Source: Flavobacterium sp.
GTDB taxonomy: Bacteria > Bacteroidota > Bacteroidia > Flavobacteriales > Flavobacteriaceae
Assembly (NCBI GenBank): GCA_004296145.1
Contig: SEBM01000131.1
Coordinates: 1-8,937, forward strand
DNA: 8,937 nt
Reading direction: 5' to 3'
In this document: piece by piece, positions 1 to 7,291 of the stretch
How the letters are laid out: each line of letters starts with the position of its first letter
Position numbering within the stretch: the first letter of the stretch is position 1
Notes under the pieces: model-generated
Told to the model about the DNA's origin: nothing
What the model saw: the letters and a program-made list of their open reading frames with translations, nothing else
Database searches by the model: none
Position numbers and translations under genes: made by a program

Positions 1-98
1 AAATATAACAATTCTCAATTTTTAAATGTAACTGTTTAAAAATCAAAGCAAAATATGTTAATGATTAAAAAAACAAAAACATACACAACGACAAATTT
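1..98 (+). other. Leader and upstream region of pckA
   Basis: A very A/T-rich stretch before the pckA start. I see no full match to the flavobacterial -7 box TAnnTTTG and no Shine-Dalgarno sequence. The ATG at 99 is preceded by an A-rich leader, normal for Bacteroidota. The promoter may be degenerate here or lie left of the window. Confidence 0.4.
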
Positions 99-1703
99 AT
101 GGACGCTAACACACTTTTCTCGCAATCGATTTCGTTAAAAGAATTAGGAATTGAAAATGCAACAATTCATTATCAATTATCGGCAGATGAATTGCATGCG
201 ATCACTTTGCAGTCAGGTCAGGGTGTTGAAAACGCTACAGGAGCATTGGCGATTAACACTGGGGAATTTACAGGACGTTCTCCTCAGGATCGTTTTATTG
301 TAAAAGACAGTATTACAGAAGATAAAGTTTGGTGGGGAAATGTAAATATCCCATTCTCATCTGAAGCTTTTGATAAATTATATAATAAGGTAACGGCATT
401 TTTATCTGGCAAAGAAGTATTTGTAAGAGATTCTTATGTATGTTCTGATAAAAATTACAGATTAAATGTTCGTGTGGTAACAGAAACTGCATGGTCTAAT
501 TTGTTTTGCTACAATATGTTTCTTCGCCCTGAAGAATCAGAGCTTGCAAACTTTACTCCGGAATGGACAGTAGTTTGTGCGCCAAGTTTTATGGCAGATC
601 CTGCTGTAGATGGAACACGTCAGTCTAATTTTGCTATTCTTGATTTTACTAAAAAAATCGCTCTTATTGGTGGTACAGGTTATACAGGAGAAATGAAAAA
701 AGGAATTTTCTCTGCTCTTAATTTCATTTTACCGGTTTTTGAAAACACACTTCCAATGCACTGTAGCGCAAACGTTGGTGAGGCTGGAGATACTGCAATT
801 TTCTTCGGATTATCAGGAACTGGAAAAACAACTTTGTCTGCAGATCCGGCACGTAAATTAATCGGTGACGATGAACACGGATGGACAAGCGAAAACACTG
901 TTTTTAACTTTGAAGGAGGATGCTACGCTAAAGTTATTAATTTAACAGAAGAAAACGAACCCGACATTTTCAGAGCTATTAAAAAAGGAGCACTTTTAGA
1001 AAATGTAGTTTTCAAACCGGGAACAAACGAAGTTGATTATGATGATGTTTCTATCACTCAAAATACACGTGTAAGTTACCCAATAACACATATTGATAAT
1101 ATTCAGCCGGGTTCTATCGGGCACAATCCAAAAAATATATTCTTTTTAACGGCAGATTCTTTCGGAATTTTGCCTCCAATCTCAAAACTGACTCCGGGTC
1201 AGGCTGCTTACCATTTTATCTCAGGATACACAGCTAAAGTTGCGGGAACAGAAGCGGGAGTTACAGAACCACAGCCAAACTTCTCTGCTTGTTTTGGAGC
1301 GCCATTTATGCCTTTGCACCCAACACGTTATGCTGAAATGCTGACTAAAAAAATGAAAGATGCAGGTGTAAAAGTTTGGCTGATCAATACAGGATGGACA
1401 GGCGGAGCATACGGAACAGGAAGCCGTATGAAACTAAAATATACGCGCGCAATGATTACTGCTGCATTAAACGGTGAACTGGATAATGTAGAATTTGAAA
1501 ATCACGCCGTATTTGGAATTGCAAAACCACAATCTTGTCCAAATGTTCCTAGCGAAATTTTAAATCCTAGAAATACTTGGGAAGACAAAGATTTATACGA
1601 TACAAAAGCAGTAGAATTGGCTCAGAAATTTAAAGCTAATTTCGCCAAATTTGAAGAGTTTGCCAATGCCGAAATTTTGGCCGGAGCACCGATTACAGAA
1701 TAA
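99..1703 (+). CDS. pckA: Phosphoenolpyruvate carboxykinase (ATP)
   Basis: Cytosolic gluconeogenic enzyme that converts oxaloacetate and ATP to phosphoenolpyruvate, CO2 and ADP. The 534-residue product is full length for the ATP-dependent family (E. coli about 540). Visible signatures are the substrate-binding FTGRSPQDRF at residues 57-66, the P-loop GLSGTGKTTL at 237-246, the metal and nucleotide-binding IGDDEHGW at 255-262, and the C-terminal TGWTGGAYGTGSR at 431-443. The P-loop and the IGDDEHGW motif identify the ATP-type rather than the GTP-type enzyme. No key motif is lost. The ATG at 99 gives the usual N-terminus, and no in-frame upstream ATG was seen. The gene stands alone: a hairpin terminator follows 21 bp after the stop, and the next gene converges on it. 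Nothing in the sequence shows how it is regulated. Confidence 0.98.
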   Translation: MDANTLFSQSISLKELGIENATIHYQLSADELHAITLQSGQGVENATGALAINTGEFTGRSPQDRFIVKDSITEDKVWWGNVNIPFSSEAFDKLYNKVTAFLSGKEVFVRDSYVCSDKNYRLNVRVVTETAWSNLFCYNMFLRPEESELANFTPEWTVVCAPSFMADPAVDGTRQSNFAILDFTKKIALIGGTGYTGEMKKGIFSALNFILPVFENTLPMHCSANVGEAGDTAIFFGLSGTGKTTLSADPARKLIGDDEHGWTSENTVFNFEGGCYAKVINLTEENEPDIFRAIKKGALLENVVFKPGTNEVDYDDVSITQNTRVSYPITHIDNIQPGSIGHNPKNIFFLTADSFGILPPISKLTPGQAAYHFISGYTAKVAGTEAGVTEPQPNFSACFGAPFMPLHPTRYAEMLTKKMKDAGVKVWLINTGWTGGAYGTGSRMKLKYTRAMITAALNGELDNVEFENHAVFGIAKPQSCPNVPSEILNPRNTWEDKDLYDTKAVELAQKFKANFAKFEEFANAEILAGAPITE

Positions 1704-1724
1704 AAGGAATTATTGATTCAAACT

Positions 1725-1758
1725 AAAAAAGCTGTTCGTTATGAACAGCTTTTTTTTT
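1725..1758. terminator. Bidirectional intrinsic terminator between pckA and the phytase gene
   Basis: GCTGTTC (1731-1737) pairs perfectly with GAACAGC (1743-1749) around the 5-base loop GTTAT. Six A's (1725-1730) precede the stem and nine T's (1750-1758) follow it, so the hairpin has a T-tract on either strand. It can end pckA on the + strand and the phytase transcript on the - strand. Confidence 0.9.
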
Positions 1759-1761
1759 GGT

Positions 1762-1861
1762 TTACAGTCTCAGTGTCAGTTTACAGTCTCAGTCTCAGTC
1801 TCAGTCTCAGTTTTCAGTTTTCAGTGACTGTGAACTGCGACTGAGACTGAGACTGAAAACT
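1762..1861. repeat. Hexamer-based (CTCAGT) fold-back repeat in a convergent gap
   Basis: From about 1762 to 1810 the sequence is a nearly pure tandem array of CTCAGT, slightly degenerate at its left end. It passes through TTTTCAG words, then returns as the reverse complement at 1834-1861. The arms 1778-1805 and 1834-1861 match at 26 of 28 positions when one is reverse complemented. Near the centre is a small palindrome, CAGT-G-ACTG (1822-1830). The right arm ends one base before the phytase stop codon on the other strand. As RNA this would fold into a long hairpin from either strand. I see no target-site duplication or coding content. Its function is unknown. Confidence 0.85.
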
Positions 1862-2920
1862 TTACTTCTTAGCCTCGTCGATACGTTTTTGCATCAAATC
1901 CCAAGTGTAGTAATGGAACGTCATTCCGTTGCTCATGGCTACGAAAAGACCGTTTTTGTATTTTGGTCCTAAGTTTATGTTTGTAACATCTGCGCCGTCG
2001 CATTCTACTGTAGACGTTGGAATTTCTGCTAATAAAGGATAATTGTTTGCATTTCCTTTTGCACCTTCTCTTGGATAAACCATGAAAGAATTTGCCTGCT
2101 GATTAGATACTAAAATATAACCTGTAGAATCTGTTTTTTTGTAGATTGCGATTCCTTCATTATCAGCTTTGAAACCTGTTTTTCCGAAAAGAGCTAATTC
2201 TTTATTATCGTTTAAAGCCGGATCAGCATTGTATTTTCTGATTCCGAATTGTTCGTCGCAATATAAAATTGTTCCTAGTTCGTTATCTACAGCAATCGCT
2301 TCGATCTCTTTTTTACCGCTGTAAGCACCAAATTTTCTAACTACTTTTCCAACAGCATTTTTTCCCGAACCAGAAAGTTCATATTGCCATAAATAGCTTC
2401 CTGTTGGTCCTGATTTTCTTCCTACAATAGCAAAAATCTTTTTGTCGCTTGGGCGTGTGTATAAAGCAATTCCCATTGGGTCACGCAATTCTTCACCTTC
2501 AAAAACCGGAATTCCGCCATTATCAATTGGTTCCAAATTCGGTAAACTAAAGATTCTGATTTTATTAGTTTCACGTTCAGTAGTAACAGCAATATCTACT
2601 TTTTTGCCGTCAATTAGTAATCCGTAAGCGATATCAACATTGTTTGGTCTTTTTAAAACAATTGATTTTTTAAGGATTTTTCCATTCAAATCAAAAGCAT
2701 ATAAAGCACCGTCAGTATCTTTATCAGTTCCAATAATTATACTTTGAGAATATTCAATCGGATTTATCCAGATAGCAGGATCATCTGTATCGTGAGGCAA
2801 AGCTTCGGTAACAGTTGTTGGTTTTACGGCGTTTGGTGCAACTGGAGCTAATTTATCATCTTTACAAGCTGTAAAAGAAAGGCTTAAAAGTAAAAAAGCA
2901 ATAATAGAGTTATTTTTCAT
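1862..2920 (-). CDS. Beta-propeller phytase (3-phytase), predicted surface lipoprotein
   Basis: A 352-residue product that resembles Bacillus calcium-dependent beta-propeller phytase (383 residues) along its length. These enzymes remove phosphates from myo-inositol hexakisphosphate. Shared blocks are DDPAIW (46-51), NNVDI (93-97), EAIAVD (207-212), the CDE block (221-223), DNEGIAIY (253-260) and DGADV (308-312), which hold calcium- and phosphate-binding acids in the Bacillus enzyme. The N-terminus is a lipoprotein signal with cysteine 19. The following KDD fits the Bacteroidota K-(D/E)2 surface-export signal, so I infer an outer-surface location. I chose the ATG at 2918-2920. An extension to a TTG at 2941 adds seven residues before the signal peptide and overlaps a hairpin. 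The gene follows the TonB receptor by 72 bp on the same strand and is probably co-transcribed. A tyrosine in the Bacillus active site appears to be methionine here (M149). Confidence 0.93.
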   Translation of the reverse strand: MKNNSIIAFLLLSLSFTACKDDKLAPVAPNAVKPTTVTEALPHDTDDPAIWINPIEYSQSIIIGTDKDTDGALYAFDLNGKILKKSIVLKRPNNVDIAYGLLIDGKKVDIAVTTERETNKIRIFSLPNLEPIDNGGIPVFEGEELRDPMGIALYTRPSDKKIFAIVGRKSGPTGSYLWQYELSGSGKNAVGKVVRKFGAYSGKKEIEAIAVDNELGTILYCDEQFGIRKYNADPALNDNKELALFGKTGFKADNEGIAIYKKTDSTGYILVSNQQANSFMVYPREGAKGNANNYPLLAEIPTSTVECDGADVTNINLGPKYKNGLFVAMSNGMTFHYYTWDLMQKRIDEAKK

Positions 2921-2940
2921 TATGTTTTTATTTAAATACA

Positions 2941-2969
2941 ATTAGACAGAGCGATAAACCCTGTCTAAT
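2941..2969 (-). promoter_or_regulatory. Intercistronic hairpin between receptor and phytase genes
   Basis: ATTAGACAG (2941-2949) and CTGTCTAAT (2961-2969) form a perfect 9-bp stem with an 11-base loop. It starts 23 bp after the receptor stop and ends 20 bp before the phytase ATG on the - strand. No T-tract follows, so it is unlikely to be a full terminator. A processing, stability or partial-attenuation element is more likely. Confidence 0.6.
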
Positions 2970-2992
2970 ATAAGAATTTTGAAAATGTGTTT

Positions 2993-5803
2993 TTACAAGT
3001 CTAATTTCAATCCGAAATTATAACGTGCCTGATAATATTCAGCTTGTTTTGTGTGTGCTTCAATTCCCTGGTAGTAACGCAAAGGCTGATTTGTTAAGTT
3101 ATTTGCTTCAGCAAAAAAGCGAAGTTTTGGCGTAATTTTATAAGAAGCGTTTGCATCTAAGAAAAATTGTTTGTCATAATAACTGTCTTTATAAGATTCA
3201 GAACCTAATTCATCTAAATAATCAGAAGTAAAGTTCGTAGAAACTCTCGCAGAAAAACGTTTGTTTTCCCAAGACAAAGATCCGTTAAACATATGAGGTG
3301 TAGTTCCCGGAAGACTGATATCATTTCTTTCGTTTCCATCCTCGTCAGCAATACCTTTTGCTTTCGATTTTGTGTACGTATAGTTTAAGTAAATACCAAA
3401 ACCTTTCAAAAATTTACCTGGCAAGAAATCTAACTGACGCTGGAATGCTACTTCAAATCCGTAAACATCAACATTGTCTCCGTTTCTTGATTGTACAAAT
3501 GACCAGTTTTCTCCAACCGGAACCGGGTTTACCTGATTTGGAAAATCATTTGCAAATTTTTCAGTTGTATATTGATTATCACTATAGTTATAAATGAAAT
3601 CATTTAATTTTTTATAGAAAACACCTCCCGAAATCAAACCAACAGATTTGAAATAATTCTCAACCATGAAATCATAGTTATAAGAATAGGTTACATCAAG
3701 ACCAGGATTTCCGGCTGTAATTTCTTTATCGGCAGCAATATTATTTACATAAGGTGCTAATGCATAATAGTTTGGTCTTGCCAAAGCAGTTGTAGCAGCC
3801 GCTCTCAAAACTAAATCTTTTGTAGCATTGTATTGAAAAGAGATGCTTGGCAATACATTTGTATACGAGTTTGTATTGTTGATTTTACTTTCCAATTCTT
3901 CCTCGTCTAAAACTCTGTTTCCTGTATAATCGATGTGCGTATTTTCAACACGGAAACCTAAAACCATAGATAATTTATCATTAAAATCCTGATCCCATCT
4001 TACGTAAGCCGCATAAATACTTTCTTTAGCATTATAATTCACAGCTAAAAATTCTGCAGGATCTGCTTCTTTTTCAAATAATGAAGCATTGTTTAAATCT
4101 AAACTTCCTAAAAATCCTGCCGATGCAAAAGCTCCAGGAACATATTTACTTCCCGGATTGAAATCTGTTCCGTCATAATAACTTGTCGGAACTTCAGATA
4201 ATAAATCCATTCCGCTGTTTAATGGACTATAAGAATAGAAAACATTGTTTCTGTCTTTCTCTTTTAAACGAAGTCTAAGACCTGTTCTCAATCTTCCTTT
4301 TTCTGATGGAATAATAGTGAATGGAAAACGGATATTTACTTTTGCACCAAATTCGCTTTCGCTTGTATCATCTGTGTTTTCTGTAACCGAATCAAATTCG
4401 AATTGATCAAGAGCTTCTCCGGCAGTTGTAACCAAAGGAAATCTTGGATCTGTTAAGTTTTCAAAAACATCCAATCCTTTTTGACGGTATTCAATATAGC
4501 GCTCTCCCGGACGATATTCTCTGGCTTTAGCATAATTTGCAGACCAGTCTAAATCTAATTTTGAGTTGATTAAATGCTCTCCGCGAATAGAATAATTCTG
4601 CACACGCTGATCTTCTAATCTTCTGTTTTTATTTCTGCTGCTATCCAGACCACCTTTTGTCTGACGTTTTGCACGACCTTCAAAACCAATAATTTCTTCA
4701 CCATTATAAAGCGGCTCAATATCATCATAAGTTGTTCTGAAACGGTTTTCTCTATCGTCTCTCCAGTTGTAGATTGCGTTGGCAAAAATGGTATTATTTT
4801 CGTTAAATTTATAATCAAAAGCTACAGAACCACTGCGACGGATACGTTGTACATCATATTTTCTAACTTCAGCAGCTTGTATAAAATCATTTCCGAAATC
4901 ATCTTTTACCCATTCGTTTTCAATATTGTCAGAACCATAATCTACATTATTATAAGATCCGCTTACAACAACTCCAAATTTGTTGTCAAGGAAACGATTA
5001 CCGTAAACCAAACCAGCAGTGTATGAAGCATGGTCACGAATTGGCAAATAGCCTCCTGCAAGCGTTGCAGAAATTCTTTCTCCGTTTGGAGTTGCTCTTG
5101 TAATTAAGTTTACAGAACCTCCAATCGCATCAGCATCCATATCTGATGTAAGTGTTTTGTTAACTTCAATGGTAGAAATCATATCAGAAGGAATTAAGTC
5201 CATTTGTACGTTTCTGTTATCTCCTTCAGCAGACGGAATTCTGTCACCATTTAAAGTCACAGAGTTTAATGACGGAGACAAACCTCTGATAATAATATTT
5301 CGGGCTTCACCCTGGTCATTTTGCATAGTAATACCAGGAACACGTTTTAGGGCGTCTCCAACATTGGCATCAGGAAAACGTCCCATCTGGTCAGACGAAA
5401 TTACGTTACCTATATTTTTATTATTTTTTTGCTGATTTAATGCTTTGGCCTGACCTTTTAAGATGTCTCCAACTACAACTTCGTTTAGCTCAGTTCCAGA
5501 AGTTTTAAGTGCAAAATCAATTACATTATTTTTCCCTTGTTCTACTTTAATTTCTTGTGTTAAAGAAGTATATCCAATATATTTTACTTCAACCTGATAC
5601 GTACCTTCATTAATATTAAGAAGTTCAAAACGACCATTATAATCAGATACGGTATATTTTTTTTCGCCTGTAATCTGAATCATTGCTCCAGGCAAAGGCA
5701 GTTTGTCATCAGCGTCTAATATCTTTCCGGATATGATCGCTTTTTGGGCAAAACCAGCGACGGTTAATAGTAAGAATGTTGTTAATAGGAAGAATTTTTT
5801 CAT
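2993..5803 (-). CDS. TonB-dependent outer-membrane receptor with carboxypeptidase-regulatory-like N-domain
   Basis: A 936-residue receptor that should import a ligand across the outer membrane using TonB-ExbBD energy. A signal peptide (residues 1-19, ending GFA) is followed by a CarboxypepD_reg-like beta-sandwich (about 22-100), typical of Bacteroidota receptors. A TonB-box-like NEVVV (107-111) comes next, then the plug (about 128-236) with FPDANVGDALKRVPGI, the IIRGLSP and LNGDRIPS motifs, and AIGGSVNLITR at 226-236. The rest (about 240-936) is a beta-barrel rich in aromatic and polar strands. The plug wording resembles the Xanthomonas/Caulobacter-type receptor subfamily rather than SusC, and there is no SusD-like partner. 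The last residue is leucine rather than the common terminal phenylalanine. It is the first gene of a pair with the phytase, so its substrate is probably a phytate breakdown product, phytate itself, or a phosphate-metal complex. This is inferred from context only. Confidence 0.95.
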   Translation of the reverse strand: MKKFFLLTTFLLLTVAGFAQKAIISGKILDADDKLPLPGAMIQITGEKKYTVSDYNGRFELLNINEGTYQVEVKYIGYTSLTQEIKVEQGKNNVIDFALKTSGTELNEVVVGDILKGQAKALNQQKNNKNIGNVISSDQMGRFPDANVGDALKRVPGITMQNDQGEARNIIIRGLSPSLNSVTLNGDRIPSAEGDNRNVQMDLIPSDMISTIEVNKTLTSDMDADAIGGSVNLITRATPNGERISATLAGGYLPIRDHASYTAGLVYGNRFLDNKFGVVVSGSYNNVDYGSDNIENEWVKDDFGNDFIQAAEVRKYDVQRIRRSGSVAFDYKFNENNTIFANAIYNWRDDRENRFRTTYDDIEPLYNGEEIIGFEGRAKRQTKGGLDSSRNKNRRLEDQRVQNYSIRGEHLINSKLDLDWSANYAKAREYRPGERYIEYRQKGLDVFENLTDPRFPLVTTAGEALDQFEFDSVTENTDDTSESEFGAKVNIRFPFTIIPSEKGRLRTGLRLRLKEKDRNNVFYSYSPLNSGMDLLSEVPTSYYDGTDFNPGSKYVPGAFASAGFLGSLDLNNASLFEKEADPAEFLAVNYNAKESIYAAYVRWDQDFNDKLSMVLGFRVENTHIDYTGNRVLDEEELESKINNTNSYTNVLPSISFQYNATKDLVLRAAATTALARPNYYALAPYVNNIAADKEITAGNPGLDVTYSYNYDFMVENYFKSVGLISGGVFYKKLNDFIYNYSDNQYTTEKFANDFPNQVNPVPVGENWSFVQSRNGDNVDVYGFEVAFQRQLDFLPGKFLKGFGIYLNYTYTKSKAKGIADEDGNERNDISLPGTTPHMFNGSLSWENKRFSARVSTNFTSDYLDELGSESYKDSYYDKQFFLDANASYKITPKLRFFAEANNLTNQPLRYYQGIEAHTKQAEYYQARYNFGLKLDL

Positions 5804-5970
5804 TGTGAGTGTTTTAATTTTTGCGAAGCTAAAGCCTGAATATTATTAAACGCTTCAAAAAAAATTAACATAGTGTTATGATTGGTAACAGAAAAAGGAA
5901 AATCATTAATATTAAAATAACATTCGCGACATAGGGTTTCTTAAACTGTAAATAAAAACAAATCAACTAT
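5804..5970 (-). promoter_or_regulatory. Upstream region of the receptor-phytase unit; possible Pho-box-like repeat
   Basis: This region must hold the promoter of the minus-strand receptor gene, but no perfect TAnnTTTG is present. The best partial matches on the - strand are TAGCTTCG (plus-strand 5824-5831) and TTGATTTG (plus-strand 5959-5966), each with one mismatch. On the + strand, TTAACA (5865-5870), TTATGA (5876-5881) and GTAACA (5885-5890) recur about every 10-11 bp. That resembles the layout of PhoB/PhoP sites, but the match is weak and the flavobacterial consensus is not one I can apply with confidence. Confidence 0.25.
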
Positions 5971-6004
5971 TTGCGTGAGAATCAAAAATTTGGCGCTAAA
6001 TTTG
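5971..6004 (+). promoter_or_regulatory. Promoter of the DUF4407 gene
   Basis: TAAATTTG at 5997-6004 is an exact match to the flavobacterial -7 element TAnnTTTG. A TTG at 5971-5973 lies 23 bp upstream, at the long end of the usual spacing for the -33 element. Transcription would begin near 6010, leaving a leader of about 25 bases before the ATG at 6036. Confidence 0.7.
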
Positions 6005-6008
6005 CCGT

Positions 6009-6036
6009 ATCAATCACAATCAAAAATCATCAATCA
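6009..6036 (+). repeat. ATCA-word repeat filling the DUF4407 leader
   Basis: Six ATCA words begin at 6009, 6013, 6019, 6026, 6029 and 6033. They make up nearly the whole predicted 5' leader up to the start codon. No Shine-Dalgarno sequence is present. The repeat may simply be an unstructured A-rich leader suited to Bacteroidota ribosomes. Confidence 0.6.
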
Positions 6037-7136
6037 TGTTAAAACAATTTTTTATCCTATGTTCGGGTGCAGACAGAGATCTCCTCGAAGGCTGTTCAGA
6101 AGGTGAACAAACCAAATATGTTGGTATTGGCGCCACCGTTTTCTTCACCGCAGTTATGGCTTTTCTTGCCAGTACTTATGCGCTTTTTACTGTTTTTGAC
6201 TCTATTTATCCGGCTTTAATTTTTGGTTTTGTATGGAGTTTATTAATCTTTAATCTTGACCGTTTTATTGTCTCGACAATCAAGAAAAGAGATAGTTTTA
6301 TGGATGAATTCCTGCAGGCGACTCCACGTATTGCTTTGGCGATTATTATTGCAATTGTAATTTCGAAACCACTTGAAATTAAAATTTTCGAAAAAGAAAT
6401 CAATACGGTTTTATTAAAAGAAAAAAATGAAATGGAATTGGCCAATAAAAAGCAAGTTGGCAATTATTTCAAATCAGATTTAGATAAAAACAAAGCTGAG
6501 ATTGCGGCTTTAAAAGCAGATATTGTAAAGAAAGAAAAAGAAGTAAATGCTTTATATTCTACTTATATTACAGAAGCTGAAGGAACTGCGGGAACTAAAA
6601 AACTCGGAAAAGGTCCTGTTTATAAAGAAAAAAGAGAAAAACATGACGCTTCTCTAAAAGAATTTGAAACTCTAAAAACGACTAACGAAGCTAAAATTGC
6701 AGAAAAAGAAAAAACAGGAAAACAACTGCAAGCCGATCTTGACAAAAAAGTTTCGCAGACACAGCCTATTATAGAAGGTTTTGACGGATTAATGGCGCGT
6801 ATAAATGCGTTAAATAAATTGCCGTGGTTACCATCATTTTTCATTATGTTATTGTTTTTGGCAATAGAAACTTCTCCAATTATTGCTAAATTACTAGCTC
6901 CAAAAGGTGAATTTGATTTCAAACAAGAAGAAGCTGAAACCGCAATGAAAGCCACTTTGGAACAAAACAAATACCAACGCGAGTTATTGAAAAAAACAAG
7001 TGCAGAAATGCACGACAGAGTTTACGCTGATATTTCAGAAGATAAAAGCCTTTATGATCTGCAAAGAAAAAACGCAAAGGAACTATTAGAACTTCAATCG
7101 AATAGTTTTGTAGAAAAGCAGAAGGCGACGTTGTAA
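6036..7136 (+). CDS. DUF4407-type membrane protein with long periplasmic or cytoplasmic coiled coil
   Basis: A 366-residue protein that I recognise as the DUF4407 family from its N-terminal LCSGADRDLL (8-17) and the NLDRFIVS (73-80) and SKPLEIKIFEKEI (110-122) motifs. The family has no established function. Predicted membrane helices are about 29-52, 57-77, 98-112 and 263-285. Between the third and fourth lies a charged, Lys/Glu-rich coiled coil (about 118-245), broken near 182-194 by a Gly-rich segment. A second helical, charged tail runs from about 295 to the end. This layout suggests a membrane-anchored scaffold or mechanosensor-like protein, but that is speculation. The ATG at 6036 follows a good promoter, and the product starts as family members do. 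The gene is monocistronic and faces a PH/SHOCT gene across a strong terminator. Confidence 0.88.
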   Translation: MLKQFFILCSGADRDLLEGCSEGEQTKYVGIGATVFFTAVMAFLASTYALFTVFDSIYPALIFGFVWSLLIFNLDRFIVSTIKKRDSFMDEFLQATPRIALAIIIAIVISKPLEIKIFEKEINTVLLKEKNEMELANKKQVGNYFKSDLDKNKAEIAALKADIVKKEKEVNALYSTYITEAEGTAGTKKLGKGPVYKEKREKHDASLKEFETLKTTNEAKIAEKEKTGKQLQADLDKKVSQTQPIIEGFDGLMARINALNKLPWLPSFFIMLLFLAIETSPIIAKLLAPKGEFDFKQEEAETAMKATLEQNKYQRELLKKTSAEMHDRVYADISEDKSLYDLQRKNAKELLELQSNSFVEKQKATL

Positions 7137-7140
7137 AAGT

Positions 7141-7291
7141 TCTTAGTCATTAGTCTGAGAGTCCTTAGTTCTTAGTTGGAGTAGAAATTTAGACAATAAA
7201 AAAGCCAGAAACAGTAAAAATTACTATTCTGGCTTTTTTTATTTAAGTTAAGAAAACTTAGGACTAAGGACTTTGAAACTAAGTACTAAGA
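7141..7291. repeat. Imperfect 37-bp inverted repeat built from CTTAGT words around a terminator
   Basis: The arms 7141-7177 and 7255-7291 match at 30 of 37 positions without gaps when one is reverse complemented. Both are degenerate runs of (C)CTTAGT words. The left arm begins 4 bp after the DUF4407 stop. The right arm ends on the base next to the PH/SHOCT stop codon. The terminator hairpin sits almost at the centre of symmetry. The repeat unit differs by one base from the CTCAGT unit at 1762-1861. Confidence 0.85.
7198..7240. terminator. Bidirectional intrinsic terminator between DUF4407 and PH/SHOCT genes
   Basis: GCCAGAA (7204-7210) pairs with TTCTGGC (7227-7233), flanked by A's (7198-7203) and T's (7234-7240). 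Inside, AGTAA (7213-7217) pairs with TTACT (7221-7225) around an AAA loop. A T-tract follows the stem on both strands, so it should end both converging transcripts. Confidence 0.9.

Noticed and set aside
1762..1861. CRISPR array or MITE
   Set aside because: The repeat unit is six bases with no spacers, so it is not CRISPR. No target duplication or transposase-like terminal sequence is visible for a MITE.
1757..1972. Open frame on the + strand with a Ser-Gln repeat at its start
   Set aside because: The Ser-Gln run is the CTCAGT array read in one frame, and the rest is antisense to the phytase 3' end. No leader signal or family resemblance.
2921..2941. Seven-residue N-terminal extension of the phytase from a TTG
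   Set aside because: It would put charged residues before a complete lipoprotein signal peptide and start inside the intercistronic hairpin. The ATG at 2918-2920 gives a normal signal.
4615..5435. Short open frames overlapping the receptor gene on both strands
   Set aside because: They are shadows of the receptor reading frame, with no leader signals or recognisable products.
2993..5803. SusC/SusD-type glycan utilisation pair
   Set aside because: No SusD-like gene is adjacent, and the plug motifs are closer to the Xanthomonas/Caulobacter-type receptors. The partner is a phytase.
5824..5858. TAGCTTCG with an upstream TTG as the receptor promoter on the - strand
   Set aside because: One mismatch in the -7 box and a 24-bp spacer make it too weak to call as a separate feature in such A/T-rich DNA.
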